64,000 nt of DNA from DASTFY01 sp963769115 (GTDB lineage Bacteria; Actinomycetota; Acidimicrobiia; Acidimicrobiales; Ilumatobacteraceae): assembly GCA_963769115.1 (NCBI GenBank), contig CAVYKN010000015.1, positions 124,001-188,000 on the forward strand, given 5' to 3'. Below, piece by piece: positions 17,729 through 26,460 of this stretch. The stretch's first letter is position 1, and the number at the start of each line of letters is the position of its first letter. Below the pieces are notes generated by a model that did not search any database, had not been told where the DNA came from, and saw nothing but the letters and a program-made list of their open reading frames with translations. The translations under genes and the position numbers were made by a program.

Positions 17729-18481
17729 TCAGATCGCGGTCTCGCCGCCGTCGGCGACGAGCAGGGTGCCGGTGACGAAGCTGGCGTCGTCGGACAGCAG
17801 GAAGCAGATGGGAGCGGCGATCTCGTCCGGCTCGCCCACCCGCTGCTGCAGGTTGCCCTGGCCGAAGACCTTCGCACCGGCCTCGACGTCGCCACCGCCC
17901 CGCTGCTCCATCAGCGGCTCCGTCATCCCCGTGCGCACACGGCCGGGCGCGACCACGTTGACCCTGACCTCCGGGGCCAGCTCCCGGGCCAGCTGCCGGG
18001 AGAAGGAGATGATGGCGCCCTTGGCGGCGCCGTACGGCGCATTGTGCTGGTTGGCGGTCAGCGCAGCCGTGGACGCGATGTTGACGATGGAACCACCGCC
18101 ACCGTCCTGGATGATGGGAGCGGCGTACTTGCAGACGAGGAATGTCCCGCCGGCGTGCGCGGCGAACATCCGGTTCCAGCGTTCGATCGGCCACTCGCCG
18201 ATCGGACCGAACTCTGCGTGGCCGGCGGCGTTGAGCAGGCAGTCGATGCGGCCCAGCTCCGCCCGGGCCGTCTCCACCGCGGCCTGGACCGAACCCTCGT
18301 CGGCGACGTCGGCGGCCAGCCCGATGGCCCCGTCGAGCTCGGCAGCCACCGCCTCCGCCCGATCGGCGACGAGATCGACCACCGCCACCCGTCCCCCTCC
18401 GGCGGTGAACCGCCGGGCGGTGGCCGCAGCGATCCCCGATCCCCCACCGGTGGCGAACAGCACCTTGCCCTCGAAGCTCAT
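17729..18481 (-). CDS. Short-chain dehydrogenase/reductase
   Basis: 250 residues. It has the cofactor motif TGGGSGIA (the usual final G of GXG is replaced by A), an acidic residue after strand two (VAVVDLV) favouring NAD, NAAG, the catalytic IAST serine and the YGAAK pair, and the C-terminal SFVTGTLLVADGG. The ribosome site GGGAGG precedes the ATG, and a TAGGGT -10 lies about 40 bases further upstream on the minus strand. It is probably co-transcribed with the NTF2-like gene and divergent from the ornithine-cyclodeaminase-like gene. Confidence 0.87.
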   Translation of the reverse strand: MSFEGKVLFATGGGSGIAAATARRFTAGGGRVAVVDLVADRAEAVAAELDGAIGLAADVADEGSVQAAVETARAELGRIDCLLNAAGHAEFGPIGEWPIERWNRMFAAHAGGTFLVCKYAAPIIQDGGGGSIVNIASTAALTANQHNAPYGAAKGAIISFSRQLARELAPEVRVNVVAPGRVRTGMTEPLMEQRGGGDVEAGAKVFGQGNLQQRVGEPDEIAAPICFLLSDDASFVTGTLLVADGGETAI

Positions 18482-18539
18482 CCCTGCCTCCCGGCGCCCA
18501 CCCGGTCAGGCCGGGCGGCGTGCGGCCACCCTAGCCCGG

Positions 18540-18549
18540 TTACTTGTCA
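18540..18549. promoter_or_regulatory. Second copy of TTACTTGTCA, candidate operator
   Basis: The ten bases match those over the -35 of the phosphotransferase promoter at 7325-7334 and fit the dyad T-N-AC-NN-GT-N-A. They sit in the 128-base divergent region between the SDR (18481, minus) and the gene at 18610 (plus). One regulator could bind both sites. Confidence 0.4.
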
Positions 18550-18609
18550 CGGTCACCAGTTCTGCTCCGGCAGCCGCCCAGCCGTCGACGATCTGCCAGG
18601 CTCCGTCCC

Positions 18610-19569
18610 GTGACGGGGTCACACGGCTTGAAGGACCTGGCGATCATCGACGGTCCGGACGTGGCCCGGCTGCTCCCGTACCTCGGGCTCGTCGACGCGC
18701 TGGAGGCGGCCCACCGGCGCCCGCCGCCGATGGTCCGCCGCACCGTCTTCGGGCCGGACGGCAGCGACGAGTCGTTCCTCGGTCTGCCCGCGTGGAGTCC
18801 GGGCGACCACCTCGGCGTCAAGCTCGTGACCGTCTTCCCCGGCAACACGACGCTGCCTCAGCCTGTGCCCAGCGTGCAGGCCGTCTACGTCCTCTTCGAC
18901 GGAGGCGACGGCTCGCCGCTCGCCCTCATCGACGGCACCGAGCTGACCTACCGCAAGACGGCTGCCGACTCCGCCCTCGGCTCGCGGCTCCTCTCCCGCG
19001 CCGACGCCCGCACGCTCCTGATGGTCGGCGCCGGCGGCCTCGCTCCCCACCTGGTCGCCGCCCACCGGGCCGTCCGGCCCTCGATCGAGCGCGTGCTGCT
19101 GTGGAACCGCACCCGGGCGCGGGCCGATGCCGTGGCCGCGGATGTGGGCGCGGAGATCGTCGACGACTTGGCCGCGGCGGTGCCGCAGGCCGACATCGTC
19201 TGCACGGCGACGATGACGGCCGAGCCGCTGGTCGAAGGGAGGTGGCTGCGGCCCGGCACCCATCTCGACCTCGTGGGCGCGTTCCTGCCCGATCGCCGCG
19301 AGGTCGACGACGAGGCCGTCGTACGGGCCGAGCTGTACGTCGACACCCGGGAGGTCACCACGGTCGAGGACGGCGACCTGGCCATCCCCCTGGCCGCCGG
19401 CACGATCACCCTCGACGACATCCGAGCCGACCTGTACCAGCTCTGCCGCCAGGAGGTCGCGGTCGACCGCCGTCCGGACACGATCACGCTGTTCGAGAAC
19501 GGGGGCGGCGGCCACTTGGACCTGATGTGCGCCGAGTTCTTGTGGCAGCGATGGCAGGACGAGCCGTGA
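18610..19569 (+). CDS. Ornithine cyclodeaminase/mu-crystallin family protein
   Basis: 319 residues from GTG 18610. The family pattern is clear: GVKLVTVFPGN near residue 75, an ALIDGTELTYRKTAADSALG stretch with the substrate-binding region, a Rossmann motif LMVGAGGLAPHLVAAH, and RWLRPGTHLDLVGAF. Members reduce imines or ketones or cyclodeaminate amino acids with NAD(P). Its stop overlaps the start of the next flavoprotein gene (GTGA), suggesting that both act in one pathway, perhaps on an amine-derived imine. The exact reaction is unknown. Confidence 0.85.
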   Translation: MTGSHGLKDLAIIDGPDVARLLPYLGLVDALEAAHRRPPPMVRRTVFGPDGSDESFLGLPAWSPGDHLGVKLVTVFPGNTTLPQPVPSVQAVYVLFDGGDGSPLALIDGTELTYRKTAADSALGSRLLSRADARTLLMVGAGGLAPHLVAAHRAVRPSIERVLLWNRTRARADAVAADVGAEIVDDLAAAVPQADIVCTATMTAEPLVEGRWLRPGTHLDLVGAFLPDRREVDDEAVVRAELYVDTREVTTVEDGDLAIPLAAGTITLDDIRADLYQLCRQEVAVDRRPDTITLFENGGGGHLDLMCAEFLWQRWQDEP

Positions 19570-21594
19570 CGACCACCGACGCCGGGCAGGTGCCGCACCC
19601 GCGGTTCCCCCACGTCTTCACGCCGCTGCGGTTACGCCACCGGACCCTACGGGCCCGGATCAACGTCGGTGCGCACACGACCAACATGGCCGAAGGAGGT
19701 CTGCCGGGCGACCGCCACATCGCCTACTACCGGGAGCGGGCCCTGGGCGGGGCGGGGATGATCGTGGTCGAGCCGATGCCGGTCCACGCCACCGCGGTGC
19801 TCACGCGGGGCAACTTCCGTCCCGGCGACGACTCGGTGATCCCCGCCTTCCGGCGCCTGACGGAGAGCTGCCACGAGGCGGCCTCCGCCGACGGCGGGGT
19901 GGTGATGATCCACCAGCTGTACCACGTCGGTCAGCACGGCGACGCGGACAACTCCTTCGCGCCCAACTGGTCCCCGTCCGGCCTGCCGTCGTACCACGAC
20001 GCCGACGGCAGCCACGCCATGACCGAAGCCGAGATCGAGGAGCTGCTCGATGGCTTCGTGAGCGCCGCCGGGCGAGCGCACCAGGCCGGCTTCGACGGGG
20101 TCGAGCTGTTTGCCGCCTACCACGCCGTCATCGATCAGTTCTGGACGCCCTGGTCCAACCGCCGGACAGACCAGTGGGGCGGCAGCTTCGAGAACCGGAT
20201 GAGGTTCTCGACCGAGCTGCTGGAGCGCATCCGCCGCGCCTGCGGCGACGACTTCATCGTCGGCCTGGCGGTGAACGTCGACCCGGAGTCCGCGCCGTCG
20301 CTGGACCTCGACGAGCTCCAGGAGGTGGTGGCGTGGCACGACGAACGCGGTCTCATGGACTACGTCACCTGCGGCACGGGCAGCTACTTCGACTTCTACA
20401 AGCTCATGCCGACGTCGCTGTACCCGGCCCGCCTCGGGGAGCCGTTCGCCGCCGCGCTCGAAAGCCGTCACCAGGCACGCCGTCGTCCAGGCCGAGAGCC
20501 ACATCCGCACGGCGCCGGCGGCGGAGGAGGTGCTGGCCGCCGGCCACGCCGACATGGTCTCCATCGTCCGGGGCCAGATCGCCGATCCGCACCTGGTGGC
20601 CAAGGCCCGCACCGGCCGTGAGGACGAGGTGCGGCCGTGCATCTCCTGCAACCAGCTGTGCTGGGGCCGGCGCTCCCGCGACTACTGGATCTCCTGCCTG
20701 GTGAACCCCGCCACCGGGCGGGAGCACGAGTGGGGTGGGGACCGCTTCACGCCGGCCGCCGAGGCCCGGCGGGTGCTCGTCGTCGGTGGTGGTCCGGCCG
20801 GGCTGGAGGCGGCCCGGGTGGCAGCCGAGCGGGGCCACCACGTCACCCTGCGGGAGGCCGGCGAGGAGCTCGGCGGGCAGTGGCGTCTGGCCGGACGCCA
20901 GCCCACCCGATCGCAGATCCTCGACCACCTGGCCTGGTACGACCGCGAGCTCGCCCGCCTGGACGTCGAGGTACGCGTCGGGCAGCCGATGGACGTCGCG
21001 CAGATCACGGCAGCCGGCGCCGACGAGATCGTGGTGGCCACGGGGGCGAGTCCGACACGGGCCGGCTTCCAGCGCGCCCTGCCCATGGTCGACCGGCTGC
21101 CCGGCGTCGACCACCCGCGCGTCGCAGGCATCGAGGACGTGCTGGCCGGCCGCGTCGCGCCCAGCGGGCGGGTGCTGCTGGTCGACGACCTCGGCGACTG
21201 GCGCGGCATCGGCACCGCGCTGTTCCTCCAGGAGTCCGGGTGCAGGGTGACGCTCCTGACCTCGGCCGCGGCTGTCGCCTCCGGGCTGTTCCACAGCGCC
21301 GCCGATGTGCCCTCCCGGCGCAGGTTCGCGCTGGCCGGCGGGGAGACCGCCATCCACTCGACCCTGCTCTCGTGGACAGACGGCTCGGGGGTGATCCGGT
21401 CGACGCTCACGGGCGAGGAGCAGACCGCGGTGTTCGACTGGTTGGTCCTGGCCGAGACGCCGACCCCGCGGGCCGAGTTGAGCACCGACCTCGAGGCGGC
21501 GGGAATCAGACACCACCGCATCGGAGACTGCGTCGCGGCCCGCCGCGCGAGCCTCGCCATCTACGAGGGCCGCCGCCTCGCCGTCTCGCTGTGA
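19566..21594 (+). CDS. Old Yellow Enzyme/2,4-dienoyl-CoA reductase-like FMN, 4Fe-4S, FAD oxidoreductase (one inserted base)
   Basis: About 675 residues after correction. The N-terminal barrel binds FMN (HQLYHVGQHGD; FDGVELFAAYHAVIDQF; NRRTDQWGGSFENR). A four-cysteine cluster follows as CISCNQLC..ISC, and the C-terminal half has VLVVGGGPAGLEAARVAAERG for FAD or NAD. This is the architecture of dienoyl-CoA reductase and trimethylamine dehydrogenase. The frame breaks in an AAA at 20461-20463; removing one A restores LEAVTRHAVVQAESHI. It overlaps the upstream cyclodeaminase-like gene. An amine dehydrogenase role is possible given the nearby demethylation genes, but enoate reduction is equally possible. 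Confidence 0.83.
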
Positions 21595-21603
21595 GCCCCG
21601 CGC

Positions 21604-22452
21604 TCAGGCGGCCAGCGAGCGCTGCCAGTCCACGGCGGCGCCGAGCTGGTTGAAGGTGAAGAGGTGGATGCCCTCGACACCGAGTGCCTCCAGGTCCGGC
21701 CGCAGGGCGGCCAGCAGGTGGTCGGGGTCGTAGCCGTCGCCGCCGAGCAGCCCACCGACGCCGCGGCGGTTCTTGCGGAGGTAGCGGAGCGACTGCCCGA
21801 CGCCGACCCGCATCCCGAGGGTCAGCAGCTTCGTGCGCTCCACCGGACCGGACAGACCGAGGCGCACCGGGAGCGTCAGCCCAGCGGCTCGTTCCGTCTG
21901 CAACCAACGCCTGATGACATCCGGGTCGAAGCAGAGCTGGGTCGAGACCCAACCGGCCACACCGGCGTCGGCCAGCACGGCCTGCTTGGCGTGGAGGCTC
22001 GCCGTCACGGTCGTCGGGCTGATGAAGACGTGGCCGTCGGGGTAGGCGGGCACGCCGACGGCGTCGAGCCCGTGCGGCAGCTCCATCAGGTCCTGCACCA
22101 GCCCCAGCCCGTCGGGATACGACCCGACCGGCTGTTCGGCGTCGCCGCCCACGACGAACCACTCCCGCAGACCAGCCTCGGTCGACGTGGCGACGAGCTC
22201 TGCGAGATGGCCCCGGTCGCGCACCATGCGGGCCGCCACGTGCGGGGTGGCCCGCAGGCCGAGCCCTTGGAGGCGGGCGGCCAACGCCATCGTGACGTCG
22301 ACGCCCTTGGCCGGCGAGCAGGTGACGGACACCTTGGACCCGGCGGGCAGGAGCGGGAGCTGGTGCTCCAGGTTCTTGATGGGGATGAGCTCGAAGCTGA
22401 TGCCCTGGCTGATCGGGTTGCCCGCGACCTCGTCGAGGAAGGAGCCGTCCAT
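21604..22452 (-). CDS. Methylenetetrahydrofolate reductase-like protein
   Basis: 282 residues of the MetF TIM-barrel type: ISFELIPIKN at the N-terminus, KVSVTCSPAKGVDVTMALAARL, a folate-facing VVGGDAEQPVGSYPDG stretch and the C-terminal GVEGIHLFTFNQL. It interconverts methylene- and methyl-tetrahydrofolate. As the last gene of the corrinoid operon it would oxidise methyl-THF produced by the upstream methyltransferase and feed carbon into the one-carbon pool. The 282-residue length is close to bacterial MetF, but the sequence is divergent, as in other MetF-like genes of methyltransferase clusters. It abuts the upstream gene with no gap. Confidence 0.82.
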   Translation of the reverse strand: MDGSFLDEVAGNPISQGISFELIPIKNLEHQLPLLPAGSKVSVTCSPAKGVDVTMALAARLQGLGLRATPHVAARMVRDRGHLAELVATSTEAGLREWFVVGGDAEQPVGSYPDGLGLVQDLMELPHGLDAVGVPAYPDGHVFISPTTVTASLHAKQAVLADAGVAGWVSTQLCFDPDVIRRWLQTERAAGLTLPVRLGLSGPVERTKLLTLGMRVGVGQSLRYLRKNRRGVGGLLGGDGYDPDHLLAALRPDLEALGVEGIHLFTFNQLGAAVDWQRSLAA

Positions 22453-23364
22453 TCAGGCCCCCGTCCTGGCGGCCCGCCCGCCGCGACGACGGCCGGTGGA
22501 CGCTGCCTCCCCGTCGGGGCCGGGCTCGCGGTTGGCCCGGATCCACGCCGCGCAGTTCTCGTCGTTCCCGGCCAGCACGTCCGCCGCCATCACCATCTGC
22601 TTCACCTCCGGGTGGAGCGGGTTCATGATCGCCGACGTCATCCCGGCGCCGATGGCCATGGCCAGGAACGTGCCCGTGATGTTGTTGCGGCTCGGCAGGC
22701 CGAAGCTCACGTTGGAGGCGCCGCAGGTGGTGTTGACGCCGAGCTCGTCCCGCAATCGCCGCACCAGACGGAACACCTGCTGGCCGGCGGTGCCCATGGC
22801 GCCGATGGGCATGACGAGCGGGTCGACCACGATGTCGGCGGCCGCGATGCCGTGGTCAGCCGCCCTGTTCACGATCCGCTGCGCCACCGAGAAGCGGACG
22901 TCGGGGTCCTCGCTGATGCCGGTCTCGTCGTTGGAGATGGCGACGACGGCGGCGCCATAGCGGGCCACCAGGGGCAGTACGCGCTCCATCACCTCGTCCT
23001 CGCCGGTCACGGAGTTGACGAGGGGCTTGCCCTGGTACACGGCCAGCCCGGCCTCGAGCGCATCGATGATGGACGAGTCGATCGACAGCGGGACGTCGAC
23101 CACGTTCTGCACGAGCTGGACCGCCCGGGCGAGCAGTGCCGGCTCGTCAGCGAGCGGGATGCCGGCGTTGACGTCCAGCATGTGCGCGCCCGCCGCCACC
23201 TGCGCGACGGCGTCCGCCTCCACGCGGCTGAAGTCGCCGGCCTTCATCTCCTCGGCCAGCAGCTTGCGGCCGGTGGGGTTGATGCGCTCCCCGATCATCA
23301 CGAACGGACGATCGAAACCGATCGTCACCTCGCGCGTCGCCGACGACACGACGGTGTGGGTCAC
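22453..23364 (-). CDS. Methyltetrahydrofolate:corrinoid methyltransferase (pterin-binding)
   Basis: 303 residues of the pterin-binding (dihydropteroate-synthase-like) barrel: FVMIGERINPTGRK at the N-terminus, GAHMLDVNAGIP, PLSIDSS, GKPLVNSVTGE and VVDPLVMPIG, the standard signature set of MtrH/AcsE/MetH-type methyltransferases. It moves a methyl group between a corrinoid protein and tetrahydrofolate. GTG 23364 overlaps the stop of the DUF1638 gene and is the start that gives the family N-terminus. The C-terminal 30 residues (basic, RRRGGRAARTG) are unusual. With the corrinoid protein and the MetF-like enzyme it makes a methyl-to-THF route. Confidence 0.88.
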   Translation of the reverse strand: MTHTVVSSATREVTIGFDRPFVMIGERINPTGRKLLAEEMKAGDFSRVEADAVAQVAAGAHMLDVNAGIPLADEPALLARAVQLVQNVVDVPLSIDSSIIDALEAGLAVYQGKPLVNSVTGEDEVMERVLPLVARYGAAVVAISNDETGISEDPDVRFSVAQRIVNRAADHGIAAADIVVDPLVMPIGAMGTAGQQVFRLVRRLRDELGVNTTCGASNVSFGLPSRNNITGTFLAMAIGAGMTSAIMNPLHPEVKQMVMAADVLAGNDENCAAWIRANREPGPDGEAASTGRRRGGRAARTGA

Positions 23365-23967
23365 GCGACCTCCAGCAGCCGGACCAGCTGCGCGCGGAAC
23401 GGGGTCAGGCCGGTGGGGCGGCACTCGTAGGCCAGGTCGAGCTGCGCGGCGGCCCGCCGGGCGGCATCGGCCAACTCCGGCGAATCCGTCTGAGCCAGGT
23501 GGACCACCCTGCGGTAGTGGCCGAAGTAGGCGTCCCGCAGCTCGGGGTGTCGATCCAGGCCGAGACCACCCATGACGAGCGCGTCGAAGTGCCGGGCCAG
23601 GTAGTCCGTCAGGTAGAAGGTGCCGGGTTCGGCGTCCTGCAGGGCCTCGAAGACCGGACCGGAGGCCAGGAACTCGTAGCAGTGGGCGCCCTCCAGCCGG
23701 GCGACCCCTCGCTCGGCCAGCGCGGCGTCGAGCAGGCCGCCGGTGCCGCAGTCGCCGTAGGCCACCGCCAGCAGGTCGTACTCCTGGGCGCGCGGGCCGT
23801 CGAGCACCGCACACACGGCGTCCGGGATGCGCTCGGGCCGGTTGTGGAGGTTGGCCGGCAGGTACTCGACGTCCACCTCGACCGCCGGGAGCTGCGCCAG
23901 CACCGCCCGAAGCTCGCGCACCGAGCGCGCCGCAGGCCACCACCAGGACGCGCCGACCCGCCGTCAT
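23361..23967 (-). CDS. DUF1638 protein (one inserted base)
   Basis: About 201 residues after correction. It begins MTAGRRVLVVACGAL; removing one base of the CC at 23921-23922 (plus strand) joins this to VRELRAVLAQLPAVEV. The family hallmarks are VAYGDCGTGG, GAHCYEFLA and a VMGGLGLDRHPELR stretch. Conserved cysteines lie in ACGAL, YGDCGTGG and HCYEF. DUF1638 genes are known companions of MttB-type methyltransferases and corrinoid proteins; the function is not established, and metal binding or a corrinoid/methyl-transfer accessory role has been suspected. It sits 4 bases after the corrinoid gene and overlaps the methyltransferase start. Confidence 0.8.
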
Positions 23968-23971
23968 GCGG

Positions 23972-24706
23972 TCAGGCGGCGCGGCGGGCCGCGACCAGCG
24001 TCTTGGCCGTCTCCGCGGCGACGGCCGCGTCACGGCAGTAGGCGTCGGCCCCGATGGCCGAACCGAACTCCTCGTTGAGCGGCGCGCCACCGACGAGGAC
24101 GATGTACTCCTCCCGCAGGCCCTTGTCCTTGAGGGTCTCGATGACGACCTTCATGTACGGCATGGTCGTGGTGAGGAGGGCCGACATGCCCAGGATGTCG
24201 GGCTTGTGCTCGTCCAGTGCAGCCACGAAGGCGTCGGCGTCCGTGTTGATGCCCAGGTCGATCACCTCGAAGCCGGCACCCTCGAGCATCATCGCCACCA
24301 GGTTCTTGCCGATGTCGTGGATGTCGCCCTTCACGGTGCCGATCACGACCTTGCCGATCGGCTCCGCCCCGGTCTCGGCCAGGAGCGGCCGGAGGATGGC
24401 CATGCCTGCCTTCATGGAGTTGGCGGCCAGGAGGACCTCGGGCACGAAGAGGATGCCGTCCCGGAAGTCGATGCCGACGATCCGCATGCCCTCGACCAGG
24501 GCCTCGTCCAGCACCTTCTGGGGCGACCAGCCCCGCTCCAGCAGAACCGTGGTGCCGTCGTGGATCTCGTCGGCCAGGCCGTCATAGAGGTCGTCGTGCA
24601 TCTGCGCCACGAGCTCGGCGTCGCCCAGGCTGCGCAGGTCGATGTCCTGCTCGACGCCTTGATCGCCGCCCTGCCCGAGATCGTCGGTGGAGCCTTCGTC
24701 TGCCAT
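23972..24706 (-). CDS. Cobalamin-binding methyltransferase corrinoid protein
   Basis: 244 residues. The B12-binding cap helices (EIHDGTTVLLERGWSPQKVLDEAL..GIDFRDGILFVPEVLLAANSM) precede the Rossmann-like domain, with the histidine-on motif GDIHDIGKNLV, then SALLTTTM and VGGAPLNEEF. This is the MtbC/MttC/MtgC type that carries the methyl group between two methyltransferases. An acidic 30-residue N-terminal extension precedes the cap. It is the first gene of the minus-strand operon and divergent from the MttB-family gene at 24838, which is its natural methyl donor partner. Confidence 0.92.
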   Translation of the reverse strand: MADEGSTDDLGQGGDQGVEQDIDLRSLGDAELVAQMHDDLYDGLADEIHDGTTVLLERGWSPQKVLDEALVEGMRIVGIDFRDGILFVPEVLLAANSMKAGMAILRPLLAETGAEPIGKVVIGTVKGDIHDIGKNLVAMMLEGAGFEVIDLGINTDADAFVAALDEHKPDILGMSALLTTTMPYMKVVIETLKDKGLREEYIVLVGGAPLNEEFGSAIGADAYCRDAAVAAETAKTLVAARRAA

Positions 24707-24837
24707 GTCGGGACCCCCGAGAGCACATCGAGACGGACCGGTAGGCGGAATGGTACCAGAATGCGGAACGATTGCCGTGCCCTCTAGGGTGGCGATTCGG
24801 AAGCGGACGCACGGATCGAGCAGGCGAGAGGGGGCCG
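24707..24837. promoter_or_regulatory. Divergent promoter region of the methyl-transfer island
   Basis: This 131-base region separates the corrinoid operon from the MttB-led operon. Candidate -10 elements are TACCAT on the minus strand (24750-24755) and TAGGGT on the plus strand (24785-24790, 47 bases before GTG 24838). No clear -35 for either and no convincing operator dyad beyond GGTACC were seen. Confidence 0.45.
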
Positions 24838-26436
24838 GTGAGCGAGCGGAGCGAGCTCCAGGTCACGGCGAGCGAGACGCCCGGCAGCGAGGCGCCCACG
24901 GCCCGGCGCAGGGGCGGCCGGCGGGGCGGGGCCCACGGCACCGGCCAGGACCTGCCGGAGCAGCGGCCCTGGGGTCAGCCCACGATGCGCCTGCGTCCGA
25001 CGGAGGTCGTCTCCGAGGACGAGCTCGAGGCCATCCACCTCGCGTCACTGCACATCCTGCGCGACACCGGGATCGACTTCCTCGATCCCGAGTCCCGCGA
25101 CCTGCTGCGGGTCGCGGGCGCCGACGTCGACCCGGACAGCGCCCGGGTCCGCTTCGATCCCGACTTCGTCATCGAGCGGATCGCCACCGCGCCGGAGTCC
25201 TTCCGGCTCCACTCCTGGAACCCGGACCACACGCTCACCATCGGCGGTACGCACCTGGCCTTCGGCTCCGTGGGCTCCCCGCCGAACTACGTCGACCTGG
25301 ACGGGAACCGCCGCCCCGGTACCCGGGCCGACTTCCAAGACCTGCTGAAGCTGTGCCAGGTGATGAACAGCGTGCACTTCATCGGCGGCTACCCCGTCGA
25401 GCCGATCGACGCGCACCCGTCCGTCCGCCACCTGCACGCCGCGTTCGACGTGCTCACGCTCACCGACAAGTCCCTCCACACGTACAGCCTCGGGCGCCAG
25501 CGGAACCGGGACGTGCTGGAGCTGGCGCGCATCGCCCGCAGCGTCGACGACGCCACCCTGGAACGGGAACCCTCGGTGTTCACGGTCGTGAACTCGTCGT
25601 CCCCGCTCCGCATCGACCATCCGATGCTCCAGGGCATCATCGAGCTGTCGTCGCACAACCAGGTCGTGGTGATGACACCCTTCACGCTGGCCGGCGCGAT
25701 GGCGCCCGTGACGCTGGCCGGGGCGGTGACCCTGCAGAACGCCGAGGCGCTGGCGGGCATGGTCTTCACGCAGGTCGTGCGGCCCGGCGCGCCGGTGGTC
25801 TACGGCGGGTTCACGAGCAACGTGGACATGCAGTCGGGCTCCCCCGCCTTCGGCACGCCCGAGTACGTCCGCACCGCGATGCTCGGCGGGCAGCTGGCCC
25901 GGCGCTACCGCGTGCCGTACCGCTCGTCGAACGTCTGCGCCGCCAACGCCCTCGACGCCCAGGCCGCCTACGAGAGCGTCTTCTCCCTGTGGGGCGCGGT
26001 CATGGGCGGGGTGAACTTCCTCATGCACGGCGCCGGCTGGATGGAGGGCGGACTGCACGCATCGGCGGCGAAGCTCGTGCTGGACGCCGACCTGCTGGCG
26101 ATGGTGGCCTCGCTCCTCGACCCGATCGTGGTCGACGAGGACACGTTGGCGCTGGCCGCGATCGACGAGGTCGGGCCCGGGGGTCACTTCTTCGGCGTCG
26201 GCCACACCCAGGAGCGCTTCCGCACCGCGTTCTTCCGGCCCATGATCTCCGACTGGCGCAACTACGAGACCTGGGCCGAGGCCGGGCGCCCAGAGGCGGC
26301 CGGCCGTGCCGCGTCGCTGGCCCGCCGCTTCCTCGACGCCTACGAGCCGCCGCCCATGGAGCCGGCCGTGCGGGAGGAGCTCGAGAGCTACGTTGCCCGC
26401 CGCGTCGCCGAAGGCGGCGTTCCGACGGATTACTGA
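24838..26436 (+). CDS. MttB-family (non-pyrrolysine) methylamine:corrinoid methyltransferase 1
   Basis: 532 residues from GTG 24838, preceded by GAGAGGGGG. After a basic, low-complexity N-terminal 45 residues comes the MttB core: RLRPTEVVSEDELEAIHLA, HTYSLGRQRNRDVLELA, TPFTLAGAMAPVTLAGAV, VYGGFTSNVDMQSGSP, FGTPEYVR, and the C-terminal GPGGHFFGVGHTQERFRTAFF. The frame has no in-frame amber codon, so it belongs to the pyrrolysine-lacking group that includes glycine-betaine (MtgB), proline-betaine and carnitine methyltransferases. It would demethylate a quaternary amine onto the corrinoid protein encoded divergently. It is followed after 24 bases by the dimethylglycine-dehydrogenase-like gene. 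Confidence 0.9.
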   Translation: MSERSELQVTASETPGSEAPTARRRGGRRGGAHGTGQDLPEQRPWGQPTMRLRPTEVVSEDELEAIHLASLHILRDTGIDFLDPESRDLLRVAGADVDPDSARVRFDPDFVIERIATAPESFRLHSWNPDHTLTIGGTHLAFGSVGSPPNYVDLDGNRRPGTRADFQDLLKLCQVMNSVHFIGGYPVEPIDAHPSVRHLHAAFDVLTLTDKSLHTYSLGRQRNRDVLELARIARSVDDATLEREPSVFTVVNSSSPLRIDHPMLQGIIELSSHNQVVVMTPFTLAGAMAPVTLAGAVTLQNAEALAGMVFTQVVRPGAPVVYGGFTSNVDMQSGSPAFGTPEYVRTAMLGGQLARRYRVPYRSSNVCAANALDAQAAYESVFSLWGAVMGGVNFLMHGAGWMEGGLHASAAKLVLDADLLAMVASLLDPIVVDEDTLALAAIDEVGPGGHFFGVGHTQERFRTAFFRPMISDWRNYETWAEAGRPEAAGRAASLARRFLDAYEPPPMEPAVREELESYVARRVAEGGVPTDY

Positions 26437-26460
26437 GAAGCTGCGGAGCAAGGAGACAGC

